Source of the DNA: Tragulus kanchil
Taxonomy: Eukaryota; Chordata; Mammalia; Artiodactyla; Tragulidae
Assembly (NCBI GenBank): GCA_022376925.1
Contig: JAIOJX010000032.1
Location: forward strand, 99,750,794 to 99,814,793
Direction of reading: 5' to 3'
Length of the DNA stretch: 64,000 nt
Below, piece after piece: positions 22,306-34,601 of the stretch. The number at the start of each line of letters is the position of its first letter. Position 1 is the first letter of the stretch. The notes beneath the pieces are model-generated. The model was given only the letters and a program-made list of their open reading frames with translations. It was not told the DNA's origin and searched no databases. Made by a program: the position numbers and the translations under genes.

Positions 22306-23468
22306 AGGAGACCCTAAGGAGAGAGGCATGAGGATGATCACCCAAGGTGCCCTCTAGGCACTAAACAGGAGGAAGATGGGGTCTTCTCAATGCAGGGATT
22401 GAACCTGAGTCTCTTGTGTTTCCTGACGATTGGGGTATGGGTTCTTTACCACTAGTGCCACCTGGGAAACCCCATGTCTTGTGCTTTTATTGACCAGTGT
22501 CAGAGTTTAGCACTGGTCAATAGATGAGCAAAGGATATTCAGTCAAGCAAGACCCTCTCCCATTCCTTAAAACACCAAAGCAGAGCAGTCTTCTCTCTTC
22601 CACCGGTGAGGATGTGGAAAAGAGCACAGACTCTAGAACCAGACTGAGTTAAAATCCTGGCTCTGTTACTCATGGTGAGCCCTTGAATTAGTCAGCTGGT
22701 TTCTGCTCCTCATCGTTTTATCATTGATAAAATAGAAATAACAACAGTGAGAGCTGCTTTCTAGAGCTACTGTGATGATCAAATGAATTAGTGCATTTTA
22801 AAAATATTTAGAATAGTGGTCTCTGAATACTAGGATTCTTATTATCTGTAGTCATTGTGATATCATAAAAAGAGTGCATGACCTGAAGCTGGCGGTGTGG
22901 ACTTAAGTCTGGAACCTCTGCTTACAAGCAGTAGGATCTCTGTTGAGTTACATGCAGTCCCTGAGTCTCCTGTTCCTTGAATGAAAAATAGGGATGATAA
23001 TTCCCACCGCACCTACTGGAAAGAGTTATTAATATGTGTTGGTAAACAGAACTGGTTGTAAGATGCTATCCTAGCCTAAGGAGTAAGGCAGACTGTCTGA
23101 GGGTCCAACTCTTAAAGTGGCATGTATCAGATCAAAGCAGAAATATACAACATTGCCTCAGTGGAACAGGATCCCTCTCCTAAGCCAGAACAAAGCTGAA
23201 GTTATACTTCACTAGTTTGGGGCAGTGGGGTAGGGGTAGGGGTGTTGTTCAGTTGCTAAGCTGTGTCCAACTCTTTATGACCCCGTGGGCAACAGCACTC
23301 CAGGCTTCTCTGTTCTTGACTTCACCCAGATTTTGCTCAAATTCATGCTCATGATGTCAGTGATGCCATCCAACCATCTTGTATCAGTCAAAAGGAGACC
23401 CTAAGGAGAGAGGCATGAGGATGATCACCCAAGGTGCCCCTCTAGGCACTAAACAGGAGGAAGATGGG

Positions 23469-24477
23469 GATCTAGCACAAAGATCACCACCCGCACCCCA
23501 CCCCCTGCCTCTACCGGGTTCAATCCTGGTGCTGGTTCTATCCTTGGAGTGAGATGAAAAGCTCAAGTTGTCTTCTCTACTTATCAGCTACATTATTCGC
23601 GGCAACGTATTTCATCTCTCTGAGCGTTAGCTTTCTCATCTTGAACATCAATGACCTCTGAATAACATGGCTGTCCTGGAACAAAATGCCCTGACTATGC
23701 TGATTGAATGCTTACCACCCACTGGCAGTTTTACCTCTCAGCCTAAAACCTTCAGCTGGAATTTAAGTGCATTCATCTGCCTCTTGTGAGGTTTGTTATC
23801 ATGAGGTAAAAACTCTTTCCTAGTCTGCTCACTTCTAAGATGCAACAAGATTTAGTTTCTGACTTTAAGTCTCAGGGTCTGAGGTTAATTTAGGATAAAA
23901 AGTGTTACCTGAAGTAAATGCTCCCTGATAAGGCCTGTGGACAGCCTGCCACTTTCTCTCTGCATGATGATGTGGACATATGTGCCTTCTTTTGAGGCTC
24001 TGCTGGTGGACTTGAGGGTCTCAAACTTTGATAAATGGAAAGGATTTTATAGACTATAAACCACTTCGTACACATAAGGTGGGGTGTGGTTTTGAAGGCA
24101 GGGCATTGCTGATAGGAGCCTTAGTTTCAGGGTGCAAAGTGGACCTCCCAGTGGATGATAGATGCCAAAATAAGGTGATCCCTTAAGAAGAGTTCCAGTG
24201 GACAGTTCCACCATTGCCTACCCCTCCCCACGAGGATTTGGAGGAAAAAAAAGAAAGAAACCTTCATTTTTAATATCAAATCCTCCCTGCTGATTCCATG
24301 AAGGCCTGGAAACAGCAGGTAACAATGTGTAAGTGACTTTGAATTAAGACTGAACTCTCTGTGTCCTTCGCTTCTCCCTCAAATGTGGAATGATTTTCTA
24401 AGAATTTAATTATCTAAGAACACAGCATCAAAGCTGTTAGACCCTTGTTAGTGTTAATTCAAACTTAATGTGCATGA
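23469..24477. other. Unique non-coding stretch with a MIR-like piece
   Basis: A MIR-like sense fragment lies at about 23570-23665 ('acgtatttcatctctctgag', 'ctttctcatcttgaacatca'). The remainder shows no recognised repeat, no convincing splice structure and no long reading frame. Confidence 0.5.
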
Positions 24478-24669
24478 GATTTAGAGATCTTGGATACTGG
24501 GAAAATGATTTCAATTTAAATAGCCCTCTTTGTCCTACACATCACAAAACATCTTTTAAGATAGTTTTTTTTTTTTTTTTTTTTTAATAGAATACTGTAA
24601 CCCAGGTCTCTCCCACTAAAAAAAGATTCTCACTACAGAGAAATCAGATGTTCTACAAATCAGCAGGAA

Positions 24670-24805
24670 GTGGAAGGAAGAACAAATATGGGCTTTGGTG
24701 CCTAGAAACTGAAGTTCAAATCTTAGAGGCTCACCTCTTTCGATGTGTCTGTGGACAGAAGCTTAACTTCTTTGAACTTCGCTGAATTAACCTCTCAGCA
24801 AGGAC
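24670..24805 (+). repeat. MIR SINE fragment
   Basis: MIR-like order is present: 'tgcctagaaactgaagttca', 'cttaacttctttgaacttcg', 'aattaacctctcagcaagg'. The duplicate is at about 25760-25895. Confidence 0.5.
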
Positions 24806-25433
24806 TGGGAGCTGACAAGTGTGGGGAGTTTCCCATGTGGGACAAATGCTGGGGCGTGTCTGGAAATGGGTGGTCTTAGTGGAGCCTGGAACCTAGAATT
24901 AGCTGATCCATCCTAGGGCAAGGAGGAGAGGTGTAATGAATGCTGGCCTGAAAGACTTCTGTCTATTAGGTTCCATGACCTGCAATTAACTCATGGCTAA
25001 TATAAAACAAGAAACATGACTTCTTAGGAAAACAAACTTCTTTCCAAAGAATTATGATATGTTCATTGAAATATATATCACATGTGTTGACTGCAGGATA
25101 ACTGGATAACAGAAACCAGCCGATCCTACAGAAACACATTTATTTCAAAAATGTGAGCTAAGCCCCGTGGCATAATAATTCCTTTGAGAGACATAAAGGA
25201 ATCATCTGTTATTGTAATCTAGAAGTATTGCTTTAGGTAAATTGAAGTTCATTATTTTAAAGTAGAACTTTATATGTGTATAATTAATTTTAAATCAGTG
25301 TTCCTGGCTTACACTGCTCTCATTCATGTCTTAAAAGAATTTGATATATCCACTCTGATGGAACAGTATTCCTGCCTTATTAACAACTTACATTTTTATG
25401 GTCTATGATAAGTATCACTTTTCCAATAAATAC

Positions 25434-25572
25434 GGGGGTTTAGGAATCGCCTGAATGCAGAGGTTCAGGATCAGGTAATTTCCCGGGTCAAGAAGATCCC
25501 TGGAGAAGGTTCCCCAATGGTAAAGAACGCTGCCCTGCAGGAGGTTCAGGAGATGCACCTTTTATGAAATTT
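25434..25572 (+). other. Junction filler with degraded Bov-tA words
   Basis: It contains 'gggtcaagaagatccctgg' and 'ggtaaagaacgctgccctg' plus 'caggaggttcaggagatgca' in the wrong order compared with the intact SINE at 26526-26715. This looks like unpolished sequence at a contig edge, not a separate insertion. Confidence 0.7.
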
Positions 25573-26525
25573 GATTTAGAGATCTTGGATACTGGGAAAA
25601 TGATTTCAATTTAAATAGCCCTCTTTGTCCTACACATCACAAAACATCTTTTAAGATAGTTTTTTTTTTTTTTAATAGAATACTGTAACCCAGGTCTCTC
25701 CCACTAAAAAAAGATTCTCACTACAGAGAAATCAGATGTTCTACAAATCAGCAGGAAGTGGAAGGAAGAACAAATATGGGCTTTGGTGCCTAGAAACTGA
25801 AGTTCAAATCTTAGAGGCTCACCTCTTTCGATGTGTCTGTGGACAGAAGCTTAACTTCTTTGAACTTCGCTGAATTAACCTCTCAGCAAGGACTGGGAGC
25901 TGACAAGTGTGGGGAGTTTCCCATGTGGGACAAATGCAGGGGCGTGTCTGGAAGTGGGTGGTCTTAGTGGAGCCTGGAACCTAGAATTAGCTGATCCATC
26001 CTAGGGCAAGGAGGAGAGGTGTAATGAATGCTGGCCTGAAAGACTTCTGTCTATTAGGTTCCATGACCTGCAATTAACTCATGGCTAATATAAAACAAGA
26101 AACATGACTTCTTAGGAAAACAAACTTCTTTCCAAAGAATTATGATATGTTCATTGAAATATATATCACATGTGTTGACTGCAGGATAACTGGATAACAG
26201 AAACCAGCCGATCCTACAGAAACACATTTATTTCAAAAATGTGAGCTAAGCCCCGTGGCATAATAATTCCTTTGAGAGACATAAAGGAATCATCTGTTAT
26301 TGTAATCTAGAAGTATTGCTTTAGGTAAATTGAAGTTCATTATTTTAAAGTAGAACTTTATATGTGTATAATTAATTTTAAATCAGTGTTCCTGGCTTAC
26401 ACTGCTCTCATTCATGTCTTAAAAGAATTTGATATATCCACTCTGATGGAACAGTATTCCTGCCTTATTAACAACTTACATTTTTATGGTCTATGATAAG
26501 TATCACTTTTCCAATAAATACGTGA

Positions 26526-26715
26526 GGTTGTGGGGCTTCCCCAATGAGTAAAGAATCCGCCTGCAATGCAGGAGGTTCAGGAGATGCAGGTTCAATTCCT
26601 GGGTCAAGAAGATCCCCTGGAGAAGGAAATGGCTACCTGCTCCAGAAGGATGCCATAGAGAGAGAGGCCTGGTGGATTGCAGTCCATGGGAGCACAAGGA
26701 GTCGGGATGAGTCCA
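26526..26715 (+). mobile_element. Bov-tA SINE
   Basis: The head 'ccaatgagtaaagaatccgc', B-box-like 'gcaggttcaattcctgggt', then the A-monomer words 'tggagaaggaaatggctacc' and 'attgcagtccatgggagcac'. It carries an unusual extra 'ggaggttcaggagat' segment between head and B-box region. The duplicate is at about 27635-27822. Confidence 0.85.
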
Positions 26716-26744
26716 GGGCAGAATATCTTATCCATTTTTATAAA

Positions 26745-26865
26745 TAAATAACTTCAGTCCCAGAGAGAATAGGAGCCTTTTTCAGAGCCACAAAATGGAG
26801 TAGTAGAACCCAAATAGGAACCCGTAACTTCTGATTGCAAATTTAGTATTCTTTTCAATAATAAC
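26745..26865 (-). repeat. MIR SINE fragment
   Basis: This is a weak reverse-complement MIR: 'cttcagtcccagagagaata', 'tagtagaacccaaatagga'. It is diverged. The duplicate is at about 27852-27972. Confidence 0.45.
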
Positions 26866-27634
26866 AAAAAATTACAATGGACCCACCGCGAGCTAGATTA
26901 TTGGTTGACAGTTTATTCCCTCATAACTTCAAGTTTCTCTTTGCCATCGTCCTCAAATCTAGAACCTCGTGTAGCCTTCTCTTTGGTTCTCCCCTATCGA
27001 GAGCTTTGTTCATAAAATAATATTCAATGTTAGTCATTTACACTTTAGTATTGTGGTCTCTCTTCTCCAGTCTTTTACACTTCAGTCATTATCTTCCAGT
27101 TGAATAACAGAAAGAGTATTTCTCCTATTAAAATAATTCCAGGAGCATAAGATGCTCCAGTAGTTTCCTTCTAAGGATTTTTATTTGGAACCCCTAGTAC
27201 AAAAAACAACCGGCAATATATCCATGAACCTAATATGGAAAGTGTCTTTTAACACAGTATTGTGAGCTCCCTAAAGAATGTGATCATAGCTGTCTTGTTG
27301 ACTATTGCATACCCCATGGTTGGACACAACATTTTGTATATTTAAGACTAAAAACTAACCGGCAATATATCCATGAACCTAAATGCAAAATAAAGGAATC
27401 ATCTGTTATTGTAATCTAGAAGTATTGCTTTAGGTAAATTGAAGTTCATTATTTTAAAGTAGAACTTTATATGTGTATAATTAATTTTAAATCAGTGTTC
27501 CTGGCTTACACTGCTCTCATTCATGTCTTAAAAGAATTTGATATATCCACTCTGATGGAACAGTATTCCTGCCTTATTAGCAACTTACATTTTTATGGTC
27601 TATGATAAGTATCACTTTTCCAATAAATACGTGA

Positions 27635-27822
27635 GGTTGTGGGGCTTCCCCAATGAGTAAAGAATCCGCCTGCAATGCAGGAGGTTCAGGAGATGCAGGT
27701 TCAATTCCTGGGTCAAGAAGATCCCCTGGAGAAGGAAATGGCTACCTGCTCCAGAAGGATGCCATAGAGAGAGGCCTGGTGGATTGCAGTCCATGGGAGC
27801 ACAAGGAGTCGGGATGAGTCCA
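27635..27822 (+). mobile_element. Bov-tA SINE (copy in duplication 8)
   Basis: This is the second representation of the SINE at 26526-26715, with one GA unit fewer. It is probably the same locus. Confidence 0.85.
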
Positions 27823-28458
27823 GGGCAGAATATCTTATCCATTTTTATAAATAAATAACTTCAGTCCCAGAGAGAATAGGAGCCTTTTTCAGAGCCACAA
27901 AATGGAGTAGTAGAACCCAAATAGGAACCCGTAACTTCTGATTGCAAATTTAGTATTCTTTTCAATAATAACAAAAAATTACAATGGACCCACCGCGAGC
28001 TAGATTATTGGTTGACAGTTTATTCCCTCATAACTTCAAGTTTCTCTTTGCCATCGTCCTCAAATCTAGAACCTCGTGTAGCCTTCTCTTTGGTTCTCCC
28101 CTATCGAGAGCTTTGTTCATAAAATAATATTCAATGTTAGTCATTTACACTTTAGTATTGTGGTCTCTCTTCTCCAGTCTTTTACACTTCAGTCATTATC
28201 TTCCAGTTGAATAACAGAAAGAGTATTTCTCCTATTAAAATAATTCCAGGAGCATAAGATGCTCCAGTAGTTTCCTTCTAAGGATTTTTATTTGGAACCC
28301 CTAGTACAAAAAACAACCGGCAATATATCCATGAACCTAATATGGAAAGTGTCTTTTAACACAGTATTGTGAGCTCCCTAAAGAATGTGATCATAGCTGT
28401 CTTGTTGACTATTGCATACCCCATGGTTGGACATACAACATTTTGTATATTTAAGACT

Positions 28459-28843
28459 CTAAATAATTCCAAAATGAATGTATTCAGCCTAGAGATACAG
28501 CAACTCATGTCACGTACGTCACATTTTCATAAATTGAGGAAAATGACACTAAATGACATAGCTGAATAAAGTTTCACAGCATTGATAAGATTAGAAAAAG
28601 AGTTTTTAAAGACACCTAAATAGTTCATTCTCTGCCTAGGAACCACTTAACAGTATTAAGTCCAAAAGAAACTAAAATGGGAAAATTGGAAGTGGGAGGT
28701 ATGTTCCAGCTGATATAGTGGCAAAAGGGATCTTCACAAGATGGCACATCTAGAATCTCTTGGTTTTTAGTCACAATTTTAATGTAATGTTTGTATTTTT
28801 ATACCGTTGTATGACAAGTAAGATTCTGATTTGCCTTCATGGT
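28459..28843. other. Unique non-coding stretch
   Basis: No recognised repeat or gene is visible. A short open frame (28369-28569) crosses the duplication boundary and has no family signature. Confidence 0.5.
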
Positions 28844-28852
28844 CTATCATAT

Positions 28853-29127
28853 TTCTTTCTTTTTTTTAAATTTTGGCCTCTTTTATTGGTCTTTATTTAT
28901 TTTCACCCATCTTTGTTCTTTGGTCTGTGTGGGCCTCCCACTGCAGTGGCCTCTCCTGTAGCAGAGTACTGGCTCTGGATGCATGCACTCCAGAGCGCTG
29001 GCTCGTAATTGGACACACCAGTCCAGCCACTCCACAGGCATGTGGGATCTTCCCAGGCCAGGGATCGAACCAGCGCCCTTTGCACTGCAAGGTGGACTCT
29101 TTACCCACTGGACCACCAGGGAAGCCC
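28853..29127 (-). mobile_element. tRNA-headed CHR-2-like SINE, short form
   Basis: On the minus strand it begins 'ggcttccctggtggtccagt', has a B-box-like 'ggttcgatccctgg' and continues through the body word 'gggaggcccacacagaccaa', ending at 'ccaataaaag'. A 9-bp target-site duplication, ctatcatat, lies at 28844-28852 and 29128-29136. It lacks the G/C-rich tail seen in other copies. Overlapping ORFs on both strands (up to 143 codons) derive from this element. Confidence 0.85.
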
Positions 29128-29136
29128 CTATCATAT

Positions 29137-29542
29137 CTCTTATATTTACACTTTTCTCCTTTGAAATGCAGGGTTTTTATGTGGGGCTGTCTGATGGGGA
29201 CTTTTTATAACATGGGTGGCAGAGTTATACCTCCCCTCCTGAACTGGACAGTGGCCTCTGACCCCAATATCAGAGAGCAAAATATTTATCCAAGACAAGT
29301 TTAGGCACTGTTCCTCAAGAAGAATCAAACAAAAGTTGAGCAAAAAGAAAAAAAAGATCATGAATGAATGTCCTATTAAAAAAAGAGACTTAAGATCAGA
29401 AGTGGGAAAGTGAGAACTTGCCAACATTTGAAGTATAATGTAAATGAGAGTCAGTGATTGAGAACTGAGGTTAGTAACAATGCAATATCAATTCTTAATC
29501 AGTGTTTTCAGAATTGTGTGCATGTTTAGGAGTGGGCTTGAT
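29137..29542. other. Unique non-coding stretch
   Basis: An AT-balanced stretch with A-rich runs at 29340-29390. No gene or repeat can be supported. Confidence 0.5.
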
Positions 29543-29556
29543 AGTATGAAGGAATA

Positions 29557-29777
29557 TGCTATTTGTTCAGTTGCTCAGTCATGTCCGACTCTTTGCGACT
29601 GCATGGAATGTAGCCCACCAGACTCCTCTGTCCATGGGATTTTCCAGGCAAGAATACTGGAGTGGGTTGCTATTTCCTACTCCAGGGAATTATCCTGACC
29701 CAGGGATCAAACCCACACCTCTTACATCTTCCACATTAGCAGGCAGATTCTTTACCATTGTGCCAACTAGGAAGCCC
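29557..29777 (-). mobile_element. Bov-tA SINE with 14-bp TSD
   Basis: A minus-strand Bov-tA ('gttcagttgctcagtcatgt' to 'ccaactaggaagccc'). A perfect 14-bp target-site duplication, agtatgaaggaata, is at 29543-29556 and 29778-29791. Two 70-80 codon frames crossing it are by-products. Confidence 0.92.
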
Positions 29778-31885
29778 AGTATGAAGGAATAGGATGTATC
29801 AAAGTGTGTCCTCTATCAGTTTTGCTTTCTTTCTATGGAAACCTCAAAATAAATGAAAATACTCTGCTCCATGATAGCAAGGATATTATCTTAAACAACA
29901 ATTTGGCTTTTAGTGTCTTATGCTCAACAATGTTTACTGAGTTAATTAATCCATCAAAGAAGACAAACTCAGTGACTGCTTATTCACTACAATAATACCA
30001 CATGCAAATGTTATTAAAGATTGACTTACTTTGAATCTAACTGTAGGTTGCTGTAGAGTTTTTCCCCTATAACTACTTTATTGTCCAGTAGAGGAGAGTA
30101 ATTACATATGTCTTAACTGGTTTGATTTTTTTGTGTATTTTGTATTTTATTTTTTCCAAAAGGAAAAAAAGTAAAATCAATATCTGAATTCAAGGCACAC
30201 TTCTAAGATGGGTGCATTAATGTAACTAAACTCAGTGATTCACATATATACCCCTATGTACCTATGCAAAACTGTTGGGACATATAGACTGCTATTCTTA
30301 CGTGCTACTGGGTGATTCATGATTTGTCAAGGCTCCTAATTATCTGAGAACACTTAACGGGTTATTGCTGGCATAACTCAAGGAAGCTGTCTGAAAACCT
30401 TCAGTCTGACATCTCTGCAGAAGTAAATAATATCATGGAGATCCTTTATAATTGTTTATTTGTTTGTTTGTTTTTTACAAAAGATTATATGAACATTTTT
30501 TTATTTATTTTCTTTCATTGTATTTTGTTTTCTAATTTATACTCTGCCTCATTCTAAAAGGATACTGAGGAAGCAAGTTGAGTTATATATGGATTTTCAG
30601 TTGCTTTATTCAGAGGATATAGAACAAGTTTCTGAAAGTGTAGTCCAGCTCTTACCACTTCTCCACTGAGCCCTCAATGACTCCTGCAACCTAAAGGATT
30701 CTGCCTGGTGCCAGCCAACATGTTAGGAAATCTTGATAAGAGATGCTGCTGCAGACTGGGCAGGTGCTTGCCATGGTGATCCCTTAGCACTAGATTAAAG
30801 ACACTGGGTTTCCTTTGGCAAAAAAAACACTTAGCTTTTGACTAGGAAGCCCAGTATGAAGGAATAGGATGTATCAAAGTGTGTCCTCTATCAGTTTTGC
30901 TTTCTTTCTATGGAAACCTCAAAATAAATGAAAATACTCTGCTCCATGATAGCAAGGATATTATCTTAAACAACAATTTGGCTTTTAGTGTCTTATGCTC
31001 AACAATTTTACTGAGTTAATTAATCCATCAAAGAAGACAAACTCAGTGACTGCTTATTCACTACAATAATACCACATGCAAATGTTATTAAAGATTGACT
31101 TACTTTGAATCTAACTGTAGGTTGCTGTAGAGTTTTTCCCCTATAACTACTTTATTGTCCAGTAGAGGAGAGTAATTACATATGTCTTAACTGGTTTGAT
31201 TTTTTTGTGTATTTTGTATTTTATTTTTTCCAAAAGGAAAAAAAGTAAAATCAATATCTGAATTCAAGGCACACTTCTAAGATGGGTGCATTAATGTAAC
31301 TAAACTCAGTGATTCACATATATACCCCTATGTACCTATGCAAAACTGTTGGGACATATAGACTGCTATTCTTACGTGCTACTGGGTGATTCATGATTTG
31401 TCAAGGCTCCTAATTATCTGAGAACACTTAACGGGTTATTGCTGGCATAACTCAAGGAAGCTGTCTGAAAACCTTCAGTCTGACATCTCTGCAGAAGTAA
31501 ATAATATCATGGAGATCCTTTATAATTGTTTATTTGTTTGTTTGTTTTTTACAAAAGATTATATGAACATTTTTTTATTTATTTTCTTTCATTGTATTTT
31601 GTTTTCTAATTTATACTCTGCCTCATTCTAAAAGGATACTGAGGAAGCAAGTTGAGTTATATATGGATTTTCAGTTGCTTTATTCAGAGGATATAGAACA
31701 AGTTTCTGAAAGTGTAGTCCAGCTCTTACCACTTCTCCACTGAGCCCTCAATGACTCCTGCAACCTAAAGGATTCTGCCTGGTGCCAGCCAACATGTTAG
31801 GAAATCTTGATAAGAGATGCTGCTGCAGACTGGGCAGGTGCTTGCCATGGTGATCCCTTAGCACTAGATTAAAGACACTGGGTTT
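29766..31885. repeat. Tandem direct duplication 9 (~1.05 kb x 2)
   Basis: Copy one is about 29766-30812 and copy two about 30841-31885, with 28 bases of A-rich filler. The left breakpoint lies in the last bases of the Bov-tA. A one-base T difference is seen near 29930/31004. The right end is copied a third time by duplication 10. Confidence 0.9.
29995..30745. other. AT-rich unique stretch
   Basis: It contains a (TTTG)n tract at about 30453-30472 and T-rich runs, with no recognised repeat family or exon structure. The duplicate lies at 31069-31820. Confidence 0.5.
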
Positions 31886-34073
31886 TATCCTGCAGCTATT
31901 GGAGAGCTTTTAAATGATTTTAAATAAGGGCATGATATAATCAATCACATTTGAGTTTCACATTATATAAGCATCATACAGTATTCCTTTCTGGGAATCT
32001 AGTTCTTTATTGATCTTTCTGAAAATAAAACCCACAGAAGGGGTAGATCTTCCTCTAAAGACTATGCAATACATTGAGAGAGTAACAAACCACGTGCAAA
32101 TGTGAGCACAAATAAAGGTAGAACAGTCATATCTCATCTGGGCAGTGGCCACATGGCTGCCCAGGGAGAGATAAATCTTCACAAGGATTTCTCTTTGGAA
32201 CTTCTGTGAGAATTTGATCAGTGTCACTAGAAAGGAATTAGTTGGAGAGGCCCTTTGAGTAGTAAAGAATCTGGTGGGTGAGTGGCTAAGGGAGGGATAA
32301 CCTTTGTCCTAATAGACTCACAAAGTCCCCTTCTTTTGAAGCCTTTCTGATCACACTCCCACCCTAAAATAACTCTAGAGAAGCAGGGAGGCATTTCAAG
32401 CACTTAATGGTTACCTGTGTTATAGTATTTAGGACACTATTTTACAAAATGACCTGTTTACTGATCTTTCTCTCCCATTATTCTGTGAGTTGCTTTGGAA
32501 CAGGATTAGTCTTTCATTTCTTTATCCTCAGTGTCTAACTCAATGCATCGTTCACAAGGGGGCCACTGAGGGATCTTTTTAAATAAATGAACATATGACT
32601 GATAAAACTATAGACTTTAAAAATGGAACCAGACACGATTGTTTAGAGGAATAGATTTCAAGTGAGACTTTGAAGGTTCCAGCCCCAAGGATAGTTAGGG
32701 ATGTAATGGGTAAACTTCCATAGATGTGCATAATTAAGAATTGATCTGCAGCTGGGAATAGAACTAAATGACTTTCTGAATTCCTCCAACTATAACTAGA
32801 TTTTCCAAATGTAGTCATACATAATAAACCCAAGGACATAATATGATGGATTCTAGAAACATCATCATACAGTTCATTTTATAGACAGGTATTAATGGTG
32901 CATCTACATGGGGATGGACTTTTTCCTAGAAAATATATACAGTTAATTCTTATAGCAGTATTCAGAAGGGCGGGGCTGCAGACTGGGCAGGTGCTTGCCA
33001 TGGTGATCCCTTAGCACTAGATTAAAGACACTGGGTTTTATCCTGCAGCTATTGGAGAGCTTTTAAATGATTTTAAATAAGGGCATGATATAATCAATCA
33101 CATTTGAGTTTCACATTATATAAGCATCATACAGTATTCCTTTCTGGGAATCTAGTTCTTTATTGATCTTTCTGAAAATAAAACCCACAGAAGGGGTAGA
33201 TCTTCCTCTAAAGACTATGCAATACATTGAGAGAGTAACAAACCACGTGCAAATGTGAGCACAAATAAAGGTAGAACAGTCATATCTCATCTGGGCAGTG
33301 GCCACATGGCTGCCCAGGGAGAGATAAATCTTCACAAGGATTTCTCTTTGGAACTTCTGTGAGAATTTGATCAGTGTCACTAGAAAGGAATTAGTTGGAG
33401 AGGCCCTTTGAGTAGTAAAGAATCTGGTGGGTGAGTGGCTAAGGGAGGGATAACCTTTGTCCTAATAGACTCACAAAGTCCCCTTCTTTTGAAGCCTTTC
33501 TGATCACACTCCCACCCTAAAATAACTCTAGAGAAGCAGGGAGGCATTTCAAGCACTTAATGGTTACCTGTGTTATAGTATTTAGGACACTATTTTACAA
33601 AATGACCTGTTTACTGATCTTTCTCTCCCATTATTCTGTGAGTTGCTTTGGAACAGGATTAGTCTTTCATTTCTTTATCCTCAGTGTCTAACTCAATGCA
33701 TCGTTCACAAGGGGGCCACTGAGGGATCTTTTTAAATAAATGAACATATGACTGATAAAACTATAGACTTTAAAAATGGAACCAGACACGATTGTTTAGA
33801 GGAATAGATTTCAAGTGAGACTTTGAAGGTTCCAGCCCCAAGGATAGTTAGGGATGTAATGGGTAAACTTCCATAGATGTGCATAATTAAGAATTGATCT
33901 GCAGCTGGGAATAGAACTAAATGACTTTCTGAATTCCTCCAACTATAACTAGATTTTCCAAATGTAGTCATACATAATAAACCCAAGGACATAATATGAT
34001 GGATTCTAGAAACATCATCATACAGTTCATTTTATAGACAGGTATTAATGGTGCATCTACATGGGGATGGACT
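31822..34073. repeat. Tandem direct duplication 10 (~1.10 kb x 2)
   Basis: Copy one is about 31822-32921 and copy two about 32975-34073, with about 53 bases of filler. Spacing is 1153. An L2-like fragment and two 86-89 codon minus-strand frames occur in both copies. The frames show no recognised domain. Confidence 0.9.
32480..32590 (+). repeat. L2 LINE 3' end
   Basis: An L2-like pattern is present: 'gtttggaacaggattag'-type opening, 'tttatcctcagtgtctaac', then 'aaataaatgaac'. It is diverged. The duplicate is at about 33633-33743. Confidence 0.5.
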
Positions 34074-34149
34074 GACTGGAGACAAAGTGATGAAAATGAA
34101 CATGAGTTTTCAAATCAGATGATATAGATTGGCATCAGTACTTTTGTCT

Positions 34150-34319
34150 CAATATAGATATATCTTATTGAAGTATAATTGACTTAACAATGTTTCAGGT
34201 GTGCAGCAAAGTGATTCAGTTATACAAATACCCATATATTATTTTTGAAATTATTTTCCATCATAGGTTATTACAAGATATTGACTATAGTTTCCTGTTC
34301 TATACAGTTTGTTGCCTGT
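34150..34319 (-). repeat. L1 LINE 3' end, antisense
   Basis: Typical reverse-complement L1 3'-UTR words appear in order: 'gaagtataattgacttaaca', 'caggtgtgcagcaaagtgat', 'tcataggttattacaagata', 'tttcctgttctatacagt'. It is interrupted on the right by the SINE at 34330. Confidence 0.8.
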
Positions 34320-34329
34320 TGCATATATA

Positions 34330-34591
34330 TTTTTTATTTTATTTTTTGGGAAGTGGGGGTGGGGAGGGACAAGGGCGGGCGGGCTACTTCTATTGGTCTT
34401 TCATTTATCTATTTTCATCCATCTTTGTTCTTTGGCCAGTGTGGGCCTCCCTTCACGGTGGCTTCTGTTGTTGCAGAGCGCCGGCTCTGGGCGCATGCGC
34501 TCCAGAGCTCCGGCTCGGTGATTCGACACATCAGTCCAGCCGCTCCGCGGCACGTGGGATCTTCTCAGGCCACGGACCGAACCGGCGCCCC
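34330..34591 (-). mobile_element. CHR-2-like SINE, 5'-truncated
   Basis: A minus-strand copy with a G-rich tail on the plus strand (34347-34383). It lacks the first ~47 bases of the tRNA head: the sense 5' end starts at 'ggggcgccggttcgg'. A perfect 10-bp target-site duplication, tgcatatata, is at 34320-34329 and 34592-34601. Truncation with an intact TSD is expected from incomplete target-primed reverse transcription. ORFs of 122-139 codons here are by-products. Confidence 0.87.
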
Positions 34592-34601
34592 TGCATATAT
34601 A

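Larger units (their letters stand above)
21295..23468. repeat. Tandem direct duplication 6 (~1.09 kb x 2)
   Basis: Copy one is about 21295-22380 and copy two about 22381-23468, abutting inside a Bov-tA. Differences include gatagggatcataatcccc versus aatagggatgataattccc near 21902/22987 and an inserted G near 23232. It overlaps duplication 5, so 20161-20532 exists three times in the window. Confidence 0.9.
24478..26522. repeat. Tandem direct duplication 7 (~0.95 kb x 2 plus noisy filler)
   Basis: Copy one is about 24478-25433 and copy two about 25573-26522. The T-run is about 20 at 24565 but about 14 at 25660. The filler at 25434-25572 is a scrambled, error-rich version of the Bov-tA that follows at 26526. 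Spacing at the left end is 1095. Confidence 0.88.
26281..28458. repeat. Tandem direct duplication 8 (~1.07 kb x 2)
   Basis: Copy one is about 26281-27348 and copy two about 27390-28458. The 41-base filler repeats 'ccggcaatatatccatgaac'. Differences include agagagagagg versus agagagagg in the SINE. The left 240 bp also exist at 25191-25433, giving three copies. Confidence 0.9.
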
